Assembly (NCBI GenBank): GCA_047921075.1
Contig: JBLRWS010000001.1
Location: 45,472-109,471, forward strand
DNA: 64,000 nt
Source: JBLRWS01 sp047921075
GTDB lineage: Bacteria > Bacteroidota > Rhodothermia > Balneolales > Balneolaceae
Direction: 5' to 3'
A program made the position numbers and the translations under genes. This document shows positions 1-8,207 of the stretch, in pieces (positions within the stretch are counted from its first letter, which is position 1; each line of letters begins with the position of its first letter). The notes below the pieces were generated by a model. That model made no database searches, was not told the origin of the DNA, and was given only the letters and a program-made list of their open reading frames with translations.

Positions 1-1186
1 TTTTCGTTTTAGCATCGGTGATGTGCAGGCCATTCAAAAAATCGCTGTTGATGGCCGGTCCGTCTCCGGTGTACGCTTTTCCGTCAAAATCTTCGGGTGG
101 CTGAACGGTTCGGATAATGGGCAGATCAAACGTTTCGGCAAATTCCCAATCGCGATCGTCCTGCCCGGGTACAGCCATGATGGCCCCGGTGCCGTAATGA
201 GCCAGCACGTAGTCGGCAATCCAGATGGGGATCTCTTTTCCGTTGACCGGATTAATGGCGTATGCTCCGGTAAACACACCGGTTTTTTTCCGCGATTGCT
301 CCTGACGCTCCAGATCGGACTTTAATGAGGCCGCATCAACATACTTTTTCACCTCAAGTTGTTGATCGTCGGTAGCGATGAGATCTACAAGATGGTGTTC
401 GGGGGCCAGTACCATATAGGTTGCACCAAAAAGCGTGTCGGGCCGTGTGGTAAACACGCTCAGCGACTCATCATAGCCGGCAATCTGAAAGTCAATCTCG
501 GCACCGATCGATTTACCGATCCAGTTTCGCTGCATCTCTTTGGTCGATTCGGGCCACTCCAGGTCATCAAGCCCTTCAAGCAGCTCTTCGGCATACTCGG
601 TAATTTTCAACATCCACTGGCGCATCGGTTTACGAACCACGGGAAAGCCGCCCACTTCACTTTTGCCGTCAATTACTTCTTCGTTGGCCAGTACGGTACC
701 CAACTCGGGGCACCAGTTAACCGGTGCTTCATGCTCATACGCCAATCCTTTTTCGTACAGTTTCAGGAAGATCCACTGTGTCCATTTATAGTAATCGGGA
801 TCGGTGGTGTCTACCTCCCGGTCCCAGTCGTACGAGAAACCGAGCATCTGGAGCTGCGCCCGGAATTTTTTGATATTTTTTTCAGTGGTAATCCGGGGAT
901 GTGTTCCTGTTTTCACAGCGTACTGCTCGGCCGGTAAGCCAAATGCATCCCACCCGATCGGGTGCAGAACGTTAAACCCCTTCATGCGTTTGTAGCGAGC
1001 CAAAATATCGGTGGCGGTGTACCCTTCCGGATGGCCTACGTGCAATCCCGATCCACTTGGATAGGGAAACATATCAAGAATGTAGTATTTAGGCTGATCG
1101 TTGGAGCCTTCTGTTGCAAACGTTTTCTTTTCTTGCCAGTACGTTTGCCACTTGGTTTCAATCGCTTCGGGATTGTACGAACTCAT
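1..1186 (-). CDS. leuS: Leucyl-tRNA synthetase, N-terminal part (cut by window edge)
   Basis: Charges tRNA-Leu with leucine in the cytosol (class I synthetase). The translation begins MSSYNPEAIETKW and then shows the HIGH-type signature as GLHVGHPEGYTATDIL, followed by HPIGWDAFGLPAEQYA. Further on are the CP1 editing-domain sequences HYGTGAIMAVPGQDDRDWE and TGDGPAINSDFLNGL, which hydrolyse mischarged tRNA. About 395 residues are present; the KMSKS loop and anticodon-binding domains lie beyond the left edge. The start is the ATG at 1184-1186, directly before the conserved N-terminus; no clear Shine-Dalgarno precedes it. The identification is secure from the motifs. Confidence 0.97.
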   Translation of the reverse strand, partial: MSSYNPEAIETKWQTYWQEKKTFATEGSNDQPKYYILDMFPYPSGSGLHVGHPEGYTATDILARYKRMKGFNVLHPIGWDAFGLPAEQYAVKTGTHPRITTEKNIKKFRAQLQMLGFSYDWDREVDTTDPDYYKWTQWIFLKLYEKGLAYEHEAPVNWCPELGTVLANEEVIDGKSEVGGFPVVRKPMRQWMLKITEYAEELLEGLDDLEWPESTKEMQRNWIGKSIGAEIDFQIAGYDESLSVFTTRPDTLFGATYMVLAPEHHLVDLIATDDQQLEVKKYVDAASLKSDLERQEQSRKKTGVFTGAYAINPVNGKEIPIWIADYVLAHYGTGAIMAVPGQDDRDWEFAETFDLPIIRTVQPPEDFDGKAYTGDGPAINSDFLNGLHITDAKTK

Positions 1187-1296
1187 GAAAGGATATCTGT
1201 AGGTTGATGCATTTTTGAAAGCACCAAAGATAACGAAATTAAACAGCAGGTACAGACGAAGTTTACAGAGTACCCCATGCCACACGCATCATAACA

Positions 1297-2166
1297 TCAC
1301 GTGGACGTATCGTTAAATCGTTTTTCTATATCATGATAAGCGTCAATGCGTCGGTCGCGGAAAAACGGCCAGATCTGCCGGTGTTCTTCAAGTCCGTCAA
1401 AATCTACCGAAGCGGTAATGATTTCTTCGCCGCCTCCACCCTCTGCAAGTGTCTCCCCAAACGGCCCACTGATGAACGATCGCCCCCAGAATGTCGATCC
1501 GTTTTCGGTGCCGCAGCGATTGATGGCTGCCACATTCACGCCGTTTGCAATGGCGTGGCTCTGCTGAATGGTTTTCCAGGCGTGATGGAACCGATCACGA
1601 TCCTGCTCGGTCTCCTCTTCCAGGGTAGCGATCGCTGTAGGATAAATAAGCAGGTCGGCACCCATGAGAGCGGTGAGCCGGGCTGCTTCGGGAAACCATT
1701 GATCCCAGCAGATAAGTGTGCCCAGATTTCCGTATCGCGTTTTAAACACTTTGAATCCGCCATCGCCGGGTGTGAAATAGTATTTCTCGTAAAAGCCGGG
1801 GTCGTCCGGAATGTGCATTTTGCGATATACACCGCAGGTTGATCCATCGGCATCATAAACGATCATACTGTTAAAGTATAGTCCCTTTGCCGCTTTCTCG
1901 AAGAAGGGAACTGATAACACAATGCCCAGTTCCGCAGCAAGGCCACCAAACCGCTGCAGCAGAGGGTCCTCTCTCGAAATGGCCAGTGAAAAGTGTGCGG
2001 AGTTGATTTCGTAACAAAAATAAGGGGTGAAACAGAGTTCGGGCAGGCACACAATCTGCGCTCCGTCGGCAGCGGCTTCACGCACCATCTGCTCGGCTTT
2101 TTCAGCGGTTTCATTGGGGGATGCGGCAACACTGTATTGAAGAAGTGAGACGACTGTTTCAGACAT
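1297..2166 (-). CDS. aguB: Carbon-nitrogen hydrolase, N-carbamoylputrescine amidase-like
   Basis: Nitrilase-superfamily amidohydrolase of 289 aa. The catalytic triad is visible: Glu43 in CLPELC, Lys116 in YRKMHIPDDP and Cys153 in LICWDQWFPE. The CWDQWFPE and YEKYYFTPGD contexts are typical of N-carbamoylputrescine amidase, which converts N-carbamoylputrescine to putrescine, CO2 and ammonia, the last step of the agmatine route. The usual partner, agmatine deiminase (aguA), is not adjacent, so the substrate is inferred from family resemblance only; beta-ureidopropionase-like or other nitrilase activities remain possible. It is divergent from pckA across a 236-bp intergenic region. Confidence 0.82.
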   Translation of the reverse strand: MSETVVSLLQYSVAASPNETAEKAEQMVREAAADGAQIVCLPELCFTPYFCYEINSAHFSLAISREDPLLQRFGGLAAELGIVLSVPFFEKAAKGLYFNSMIVYDADGSTCGVYRKMHIPDDPGFYEKYYFTPGDGGFKVFKTRYGNLGTLICWDQWFPEAARLTALMGADLLIYPTAIATLEEETEQDRDRFHHAWKTIQQSHAIANGVNVAAINRCGTENGSTFWGRSFISGPFGETLAEGGGGEEIITASVDFDGLEEHRQIWPFFRDRRIDAYHDIEKRFNDTST

Positions 2167-2268
2167 ATTCTTATCTATTTAAAACGTTCTGTAGCAGCAC
2201 CTAAAATACGAAGGAGTGGAGATCATTCACACCGAAAATGTTAGTGAACCACCGCCATCCGGATTTCC

Positions 2269-2400
2269 GTTTTGCGCAAAACACACGGTAAATAAATCTT
2301 CTGTTTAGCCTAAAATGATTCAAAAAAGCGCTTTTATACAATTCAAATGATGCAGATATTTAAAGGATATCAGTCACCTACAAAATGAATGATTAATCAT
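2269..2400. promoter_or_regulatory. Three perfect palindromes in the aguB-pckA divergent intergenic region
   Basis: Three perfect palindromes are seen: GTTTTGCGCAAAAC (2269-2282), AAAAGCGCTTTT (2324-2335) and ATGATTAATCAT (2389-2400, 2 nt before the pckA ATG). They are candidate operators or small hairpins in a shared control region. No regulator family can be assigned from sequence. Confidence 0.4.
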
Positions 2401-2402
2401 CT

Positions 2403-4010
2403 ATGGATTTTACGTATCAGCAACAGCCAAAAAGTAATGTTGGATTAGACTATTTGGGGTTTGAAAAAACTCCGGCCAATGTGTTTTGGAATTTAACGCC
2501 GCCTGAACTGTACGAGCACGCACTCTCCCGAAACGAAGCGGTGCTAACCGATAAAATGGCACTGCGGGTGTTGACCGGGAAATATACAGGACGGTCTCCC
2601 CAAGATCGTTTTATCGTGGAGGAAGAGAGCTCCAAAGAGAAGATTGACTGGGGCACGATCAATCAGCCCGTTTCCGAGGACGTTTTCGACAACCTGCATC
2701 AAAAAGTAGTAGGTTATTTGCAGGATAAAGAGCTGTATGTAAAAGACCTCTACGCCGGAGCCGACCCCGACTATCGGCTCAATGTACGGGTGGTTAGCGA
2801 GGCGGCCTATCACGCACTTTTTGCGCATAACATGTTTATTCGGCCCTCCGATGATGAACTCCGCAGCCATCAACCCGAATTTACAGTACTGGCGGCTCCG
2901 AAATTCCAGGCCGATCCGGAAACCGATGGTACGCGCAGCTCTACGTTTATTTTATGCAATCTTAAAAAGCGCATCATTTTAATTGGAGGTACGCTCTATT
3001 CCGGAGAGGTGAAAAAAGGAATATTTGCGGTGATGAACTACCTGCTGCCGCAAAAGGATGTGATGGCCATGCACTGCTCCGCTAATATGGACCGTGATGG
3101 AGATACTGCCGTCTTTTTTGGACTTTCAGGAACCGGTAAGACAACCCTGTCTGCTGATGCCGATAAAATCCTGATCGGTGATGACGAACACGGCTGGAGT
3201 GAGAACGGCATTTTTAATTTTGAAGGAGGCTGTTACGCCAAAACGATTGATCTGACCAAAGAGCAGGAACCCGAAATCTACCAAACCACACAGATGCCGG
3301 GTACCATTTTGGAAAACGTGGTATTGAACGACAAACGCGAACCCGACTTTTCGGATAGCAGTCTCACACAAAATACGCGCTGCTCCTACCCGATTGATTT
3401 TATACCGAACGCAAGTGATAATGGTATTGGCAATCATCCAAAGAACATCATCTTTTTAACTGCTGATGCTTTTGCCATTTTACCCCCCATTTCTCGCCTC
3501 ACGCCCGAGCAGGCGATGTACTACTTCATCAGTGGATACACGGCAAAAGTTGCCGGAACAGAGCGCGGCGTTACCGAGCCGGAGGCAACATTTTCTGCCT
3601 GTTTCGGTGCGCCGTTTATGCCGCTGCACCCTACCGTATATGCAGAACTGCTGATGGATAAGATCGAAAAGCACAACTCGAATGTGTGGCTGGTCAATAC
3701 AGGGTGGACCGGCGGTGAGTACGGAACCGGACATCGCATTAAGCTAAAATATACGCGGCAAATGCTAAGCGAGGCCATTGCAGGAAATTTGGATGACGCA
3801 GACTATGAGCAGGAGCCATTTTTTGGATTGCATATCCCACGTCATATTGAGGGTGTACCCGATAAGTTGCTGCGGCCGCGGGCTACCTGGCCCGATCCGG
3901 AGGCGTACGATCGCCGTGCAAAAAAACTGTCGGATATGTTCCGCGAAAACTTTCGGCGCTTCGAGAAACAAGCATCCGAAGAGCTTATTGCTGCGGGGCC
4001 AATTAGTTAG
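2403..4010 (+). CDS. pckA: Phosphoenolpyruvate carboxykinase (ATP)
   Basis: Cytosolic gluconeogenic enzyme: oxaloacetate + ATP gives PEP + ADP + CO2. The length, 535 aa, is normal for the ATP-dependent family. Seen in order: TGRSP near residue 62 (oxaloacetate-binding Arg), the kinase-1a P-loop GLSGTGKTT at about 240-248, the metal-binding GDDEHGW at about 259-265, and NTRCSYPIDFIPNA further on. The P-loop form separates it from the GTP enzyme. It starts at ATG 2403 and stands alone, with palindromes upstream that may control it. Its position before the deoC/aldehyde dehydrogenase operon suggests carbon overflow and gluconeogenesis are co-located, but the 168-bp gap argues for separate transcription. 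Confidence 0.97.
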   Translation: MDFTYQQQPKSNVGLDYLGFEKTPANVFWNLTPPELYEHALSRNEAVLTDKMALRVLTGKYTGRSPQDRFIVEEESSKEKIDWGTINQPVSEDVFDNLHQKVVGYLQDKELYVKDLYAGADPDYRLNVRVVSEAAYHALFAHNMFIRPSDDELRSHQPEFTVLAAPKFQADPETDGTRSSTFILCNLKKRIILIGGTLYSGEVKKGIFAVMNYLLPQKDVMAMHCSANMDRDGDTAVFFGLSGTGKTTLSADADKILIGDDEHGWSENGIFNFEGGCYAKTIDLTKEQEPEIYQTTQMPGTILENVVLNDKREPDFSDSSLTQNTRCSYPIDFIPNASDNGIGNHPKNIIFLTADAFAILPPISRLTPEQAMYYFISGYTAKVAGTERGVTEPEATFSACFGAPFMPLHPTVYAELLMDKIEKHNSNVWLVNTGWTGGEYGTGHRIKLKYTRQMLSEAIAGNLDDADYEQEPFFGLHIPRHIEGVPDKLLRPRATWPDPEAYDRRAKKLSDMFRENFRRFEKQASEELIAAGPIS

Positions 4011-4142
4011 CGGTTTTGATAACCAGCCATCAATACGTGAGGCTTCTTTTGATTCCTGTTTCTAAATAATCGGAAATGATGGTTCACGCAATCCCCTGAT
4101 CCGGCCCATTCAAATCGGGAACTACTATGAATGCGTCTTGCG

Positions 4143-4178
4143 AATTTGTTATATTTCTTTTTTTGTGATTAACAAATT
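4143..4178 (+). promoter_or_regulatory. Inverted repeat abutting the deoC start codon
   Basis: AATTTGTT (4143-4150) and AACAAATT (4171-4178) form a perfect 8-bp inverted repeat with a 20-nt spacer. The 3' arm touches the deoC ATG at 4179. The spacer is T-rich and could also hold a TATATTT-type -7 box. It could act as an operator or as a leader hairpin; neither is proven. Confidence 0.35.
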
Positions 4179-5090
4179 ATGCCAATGTCTGCCACCATAC
4201 CCGATTTTAAAGTAACCATACCTGTTGATACCGTTGGAATTGAAGAGCGCGTAGCTCGCCTCAATAAACGTAGCATCAAAAAAGAGTCGAAAACGGCCGG
4301 ATTGAAGCTCGCGCTGAGCATGATCGACCACACCACGCTGGAAGGCAGCGATTCGGAAGGCAAGGTGATACAGCTTTGTAAGAAAGCACGTCTGCCTTAC
4401 GCGCCGATGCCCGACCTGCCAACCGTGGCCGCTGTCTGTGTGTATCCCAATCGGGTAGCCGTTGCCAAAAAGGCGTTGCAAGGCACCTCCGTTCAAGTAG
4501 CCAGTGTGGCAACAGCCTTCCCCAGTGGTATGGCAACCATGCAGATGAAACTTGATGATACCCGCTTTGCCATTGATGAAGGTGCCGACGAGGTGGATAT
4601 GGTAATTTCCCGCGGGGAGTTTTTGAAAGGCAATTACAACTATGTATATGATGAAATTGCCGCTATCAAGGAAGCGTGCGGCGCCGTACACCTTAAAGTT
4701 ATTTTAGAAACCGGTGAGCTCGGTACGTACGAAAATGTCCGGAAAGCAAGTGATATAGCCATGCATGCCGGTGCCGATTTTATTAAGACATCCACCGGAA
4801 AAATATCGCCGGCCGCCACCCAGCCGGTAACGCTGGTTATGCTGGAGGCGATTCGGGATTTTTATGCCGCTACCGGACAGAAAGTTGGTATGAAGCCAGC
4901 CGGCGGGATTCGCAAAGCCAAAGAGGCGCTACAATATCTGGTGCTGGTTAAAGAGACCCTCGGCCCGGAATGGCTTACCAACGAGTGGTTCCGCTTTGGG
5001 GCAAGCTCGCTAACCAACGACCTGCTGATGCAAATCGTGAAACAGCAAACCGGTGTGTACCAAAGTGGTGTATACTTTTCCAACGACTAA
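4179..5090 (+). CDS. deoC: Deoxyribose-phosphate aldolase
   Basis: Cleaves 2-deoxyribose-5-phosphate to glyceraldehyde-3-phosphate and acetaldehyde, the end of deoxynucleoside catabolism. 303 aa, the long-form class I aldolase. The Schiff-base lysine is Lys203 in ADFIKTSTGK; the second active-site lysine is Lys239 in GMKPAGGIR; HLKVILETGEL is the conserved strand before them. It is the first gene of an apparent operon with two aldehyde dehydrogenase genes (gaps of 35 and 2 nt), which fits removal of the acetaldehyde product. An 8-bp inverted repeat touches the start codon. No Shine-Dalgarno is visible. Confidence 0.96.
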   Translation: MPMSATIPDFKVTIPVDTVGIEERVARLNKRSIKKESKTAGLKLALSMIDHTTLEGSDSEGKVIQLCKKARLPYAPMPDLPTVAAVCVYPNRVAVAKKALQGTSVQVASVATAFPSGMATMQMKLDDTRFAIDEGADEVDMVISRGEFLKGNYNYVYDEIAAIKEACGAVHLKVILETGELGTYENVRKASDIAMHAGADFIKTSTGKISPAATQPVTLVMLEAIRDFYAATGQKVGMKPAGGIRKAKEALQYLVLVKETLGPEWLTNEWFRFGASSLTNDLLMQIVKQQTGVYQSGVYFSND

Positions 5091-5125
5091 CAGCGGGCTT
5101 ATCCATTTAGAAGATCGAAACGATT

Positions 5126-6676
5126 ATGAGTGATTCAACCACCAAAGACAAAACCAAGAAAACGGCAACTGCGAATGGTTCTCCTAAGCCGACCTCTCCG
5201 AATGCCGATTTAAAATCGGAGTTTGCTGCATTTATGACGTACAGTGATGCGCCGGAGAGCAGTGATAAAATCTCCATTCGCGAGTCGTACGACCATTTTA
5301 TTGACGGTACATTCCAAAAACCGGCCAAAGGACACTACTTCGAGTCGATTAATCCTTCCAACGAAACGGTCATCGCTTCTTTTGCCGACGGTTCATCCGA
5401 AGATGTTGACCGGGCCGTAAAGGCCGCGAGGAAAGCGTATGAAAAAAGCTGGAGTACACTCCCTGCAAAAGAGCGTGGCAAGTATATCTATCGCATTGCC
5501 CGTATGATTCAGGAGCGCTCCCGCGAGCTGGCTGTAGCCGAGTCGATGGATGGTGGAAAGCCGATTCGTGAATCCCGCGATGTGGATATTCCACTGGCGG
5601 CTGCTTACTTTTTCTACTATGCCGGATGGGCCGATAAGCTGGATTATGCATTTCCCGGCCGAACTCCCAAGCCGGTAGGTGTATGCGGGCAGATCATTCC
5701 CTGGAACTTCCCGCTGTTGATGCTCTCATGGAAAATTGCTCCTGCCCTTGCTGCCGGCAACACAGTGGTACTAAAACCGGCCGAAACCACCCCGCTTACA
5801 TCCATGATCTTTGCCGAAATTTGCCGCGATGCCGGACTGCCGGCCGGTGTGGTAAACATTGTGCACGGTGCAGGCCAAACCGGAGCCGCTATTGTGGAAC
5901 ATCCGGATGTAGACAAAATTGCATTTACAGGCTCAACCGATGTCGGGAAAATTATCCAACGTACACTGGCCGGTACCGATAAGAAATATACTCTGGAACT
6001 GGGCGGTAAAGGTGCAAATATCATTTTCGAAGATGCCGCGATTGACCAGGCTGTGGAAGGTGTTGTAAACGCCATATTTTTCAATCAGGGCCATGTGTGT
6101 TGTGCGGGATCCCGGCTGTTGCTTCAGGAAGGAATTGCAGAGCCATTTATCGAGAAACTGAAGGCGCGCATGGACACGCTGATTGTGGGCGATCCTTTGG
6201 ATAAAAATACCGACGTTGGAGCCATCAACTCCAAGCAGCAGTACGAGCGGATTCTCTCCTACCTGCAAACCGGACAGGACGAAGGTGCAACCATGTACCA
6301 AAGCAATGGAGACCTCCCCTCATCCGGCTATTTTTGTCGCCCTACCCTCTTTATGAATGTATCACAAAGTAACCGCGTTGTGCAGGAGGAGATTTTTGGA
6401 CCGGTACTTACCATCCAAACATTCCGCACACCTCAGGAAGCGATAGAAAAAGCGAATAACTCGCAATATGGACTGTCGGGCGGAGTCTGGACCGATAAAG
6501 GATCGAAAATTTTTAATGTTGGCCAACAGATACGTGCCGGGGTGCTTTGGTCGAACACCTTCAACAAATTTGATCCCACCTCCCCCTTCGGCGGATACAA
6601 GGAGAGCGGCGTAGGCCGTGAAGGCGGACTGCACGGACTGTATCCCTATGTAAAACTTGAGCCTAACAAACGCTGA
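5126..6676 (+). CDS. Aldehyde dehydrogenase, catalytic domain resembling the ALDH16 N-terminal domain
   Basis: NAD(P)-dependent oxidation of an aldehyde to its acid; in this operon the likely substrate is acetaldehyde released by DeoC. 516 aa with an intact active site: the IIPWNFPLLM segment, LKPAETTP for cofactor binding, Glu291 in LELGGKGANII, and the nucleophile Cys325 in GHVCCAGSR. The region before the fold (YSDAPESSDK, then DHFIDGTF) resembles the N-terminus of ALDH16 proteins. The next gene, 2 nt downstream, encodes an incomplete ALDH domain without a catalytic Cys. Together they total about 803 residues, roughly the size of bacterial two-domain ALDH16. The family is certain; the ALDH16 assignment is inference. 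Confidence 0.93.
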   Translation: MSDSTTKDKTKKTATANGSPKPTSPNADLKSEFAAFMTYSDAPESSDKISIRESYDHFIDGTFQKPAKGHYFESINPSNETVIASFADGSSEDVDRAVKAARKAYEKSWSTLPAKERGKYIYRIARMIQERSRELAVAESMDGGKPIRESRDVDIPLAAAYFFYYAGWADKLDYAFPGRTPKPVGVCGQIIPWNFPLLMLSWKIAPALAAGNTVVLKPAETTPLTSMIFAEICRDAGLPAGVVNIVHGAGQTGAAIVEHPDVDKIAFTGSTDVGKIIQRTLAGTDKKYTLELGGKGANIIFEDAAIDQAVEGVVNAIFFNQGHVCCAGSRLLLQEGIAEPFIEKLKARMDTLIVGDPLDKNTDVGAINSKQQYERILSYLQTGQDEGATMYQSNGDLPSSGYFCRPTLFMNVSQSNRVVQEEIFGPVLTIQTFRTPQEAIEKANNSQYGLSGGVWTDKGSKIFNVGQQIRAGVLWSNTFNKFDPTSPFGGYKESGVGREGGLHGLYPYVKLEPNKR

Positions 6677-6678
6677 AC

Positions 6679-7542
6679 ATGTCGAAACGAACGGATATTC
6701 TTAAAACCTATAAAACCTACGTGGGCGGAGCTTTTCCGCGCAGTGAATCGGGATATACCTATCCCATCCGAAATGCAAAGGACGAGCTTATTGCCAACGC
6801 GTGTCGCTGTACCAGAAAAGATGTGCGCGACGCAATGGTCGTAGCTCGGGCTGCATTTGATGGCTGGAGCAGCCGCTCGGCGTACAATCGCGGGCAAATT
6901 CTCTACCGCATTGCAGAGATGCTGGAAGGCCGAAAAGAGCAGTTTATCCGGGAGCTTGAGCTTTCCGGAATGAAGACAAAAGCGGCAGACGAGGAAGTGA
7001 CACTCTCTGTTGACCGATTGGTTTATTATGCGGGATGGACGGACAAGCTTCCGCAGGTGTTTGGCTCAGTAAACCCTGTAGCCAGCAGCCATTTTAACTT
7101 TAGCATGCCCGATGCAACCGGCGTGGTGGCCGTTATTGCCCCGACGTCGTCTCCACTGCTTGGGCTGGTCTCCGCCATCGCGCCTGTTATTGCCGGTGGA
7201 AACAGCTGTGTAGTACTGGCATCCGAAAAAAATCCGCTCCCGGCTGTAAGTTTTGGAGAGGTATTGCAAGCCTCTGACGTGCCCGGGGGCGTGGTAAATA
7301 TCATATCAGGTTTTGCGGATGAAATGGTTTCTCACCTTACGGCCCATATGGATGTAAATGCCATCTGGAATGCCCACGAGAATCGCGATTTTCGGAAACA
7401 AATTGATGAGAATGGCGCTTTAAACATCAAGCGAGTTCTGCACCGCGCATCTGAAAACTGGGATGATCCCGATCACGAAAATCCGTATTACATTCTTGAT
7501 GTACAGGAAATCAAAACCACTTGGCACCCCATTGCTAATTAA
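6679..7542 (+). CDS. Truncated, catalytically incomplete aldehyde dehydrogenase homologue (ALDH16 C-terminal domain-like)
   Basis: 287 aa. Residues about 10-215 follow the N-terminal cofactor-binding half of an aldehyde dehydrogenase (YVGGAFPRSESG, VVAVIAPTSSPLLGLVS, GGNSCVVLASEKNPLP, VPGGVVNIISGF). The chain then passes to a short tail (AIWNAHENRDFRKQ, ENPYYILDVQEIKTTWHPI) with no catalytic Cys or LELGGK segment, so it should not be an enzyme alone. The start is 2 nt after the stop of the catalytic partner, so translation is probably coupled. In ALDH16 a pseudo-ALDH domain is fused to the active one and helps assembly; here the two look like separate subunits. Truncation of an ordinary paralogue is the alternative. 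Confidence 0.85.
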   Translation: MSKRTDILKTYKTYVGGAFPRSESGYTYPIRNAKDELIANACRCTRKDVRDAMVVARAAFDGWSSRSAYNRGQILYRIAEMLEGRKEQFIRELELSGMKTKAADEEVTLSVDRLVYYAGWTDKLPQVFGSVNPVASSHFNFSMPDATGVVAVIAPTSSPLLGLVSAIAPVIAGGNSCVVLASEKNPLPAVSFGEVLQASDVPGGVVNIISGFADEMVSHLTAHMDVNAIWNAHENRDFRKQIDENGALNIKRVLHRASENWDDPDHENPYYILDVQEIKTTWHPIAN

Positions 7543-8173
7543 TTCAAGCACCGTCATAGCCGGCTGTTTGATTCTCCTTATTGCTGTCTCCTGCTCACCC
7601 ACAGAAACCGTCACGGAGCGGGATCGTGAAGGTGCCGGGGTGGAAGAGCGAGGGTCGCTGTTTGATCTTCCCGATGAGGTTGTTGATGACTTTCTCGCTG
7701 AAAATATGTCGGATTGGGAACGGCTTCTTTTCCAAAGCCGATCGTCTCTAAGCGATCAATACGCATCTATTGGCGGGGATGTTCCGGATGTTTTTTTGCA
7801 GCAGATTGAAGAGGAAGAGACGGTGGTAGATCGCTACGCCGGGTACCGTGTGCAGCTCTATACCACACGTTCGGTACAGATTGCCGACTCCATCCGCAAT
7901 GAATTTTTGGTTTGGGCCGATTCGGTTTTTGCCGGTTTTGATCCCAACGCCTATGTGCTTTTTCGATCTCCCAATTACCGGGTACGGGCCGGCGATTTCA
8001 GAGATCGTGACCGCGCGGTAGCCTTTTCCAGGTTGTTAAAAAACCGATATCCCGATGCTTGGGTGGTACACGACCGAATTGAGCCTGGGCGCATTCCCGG
8101 CGAACAGATTGAGATTCGGTTTCGGACGGCTGAAGAGGCCGATTCCCTTCGCGCTCTGGAGCCGTTTCGTTAA
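7499..8173 (+). CDS. SPOR-domain lipoprotein
   Basis: About 224 aa. The ATG at 7499 gives MYRKSKPLGTPLLINSS followed by a hydrophobic stretch and the lipobox-like AVSC, predicting a lipoprotein. The C-terminal half (about residues 110-205: YAGYRVQLYTTRSVQIADS, YRVRAGDFRDRDRAVAFS) is a SPOR domain, a fold that binds denuded peptidoglycan at division sites. An earlier ATG at 7463 is in frame but overlaps the upstream gene more deeply; either start overlaps the end of the ALDH-like gene by 44-80 nt. It converges with ychF. Its role is presumably in cell-envelope or division biology rather than aldehyde metabolism. Confidence 0.8.
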   Translation: MYRKSKPLGTPLLINSSTVIAGCLILLIAVSCSPTETVTERDREGAGVEERGSLFDLPDEVVDDFLAENMSDWERLLFQSRSSLSDQYASIGGDVPDVFLQQIEEEETVVDRYAGYRVQLYTTRSVQIADSIRNEFLVWADSVFAGFDPNAYVLFRSPNYRVRAGDFRDRDRAVAFSRLLKNRYPDAWVVHDRIEPGRIPGEQIEIRFRTAEEADSLRALEPFR

Positions 8174-8207
8174 ATGAGTGATTTACGTCTGCCGGGTACG
8201 ATCCGTG

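Noticed and set aside
6670..6682. Frameshift splitting one ALDH gene into two
   Set aside because: The first protein ends with a normal ALDH C-terminus and the second starts with its own ATG and a complete N-terminal strand, so two real genes are more likely than a sequencing error.
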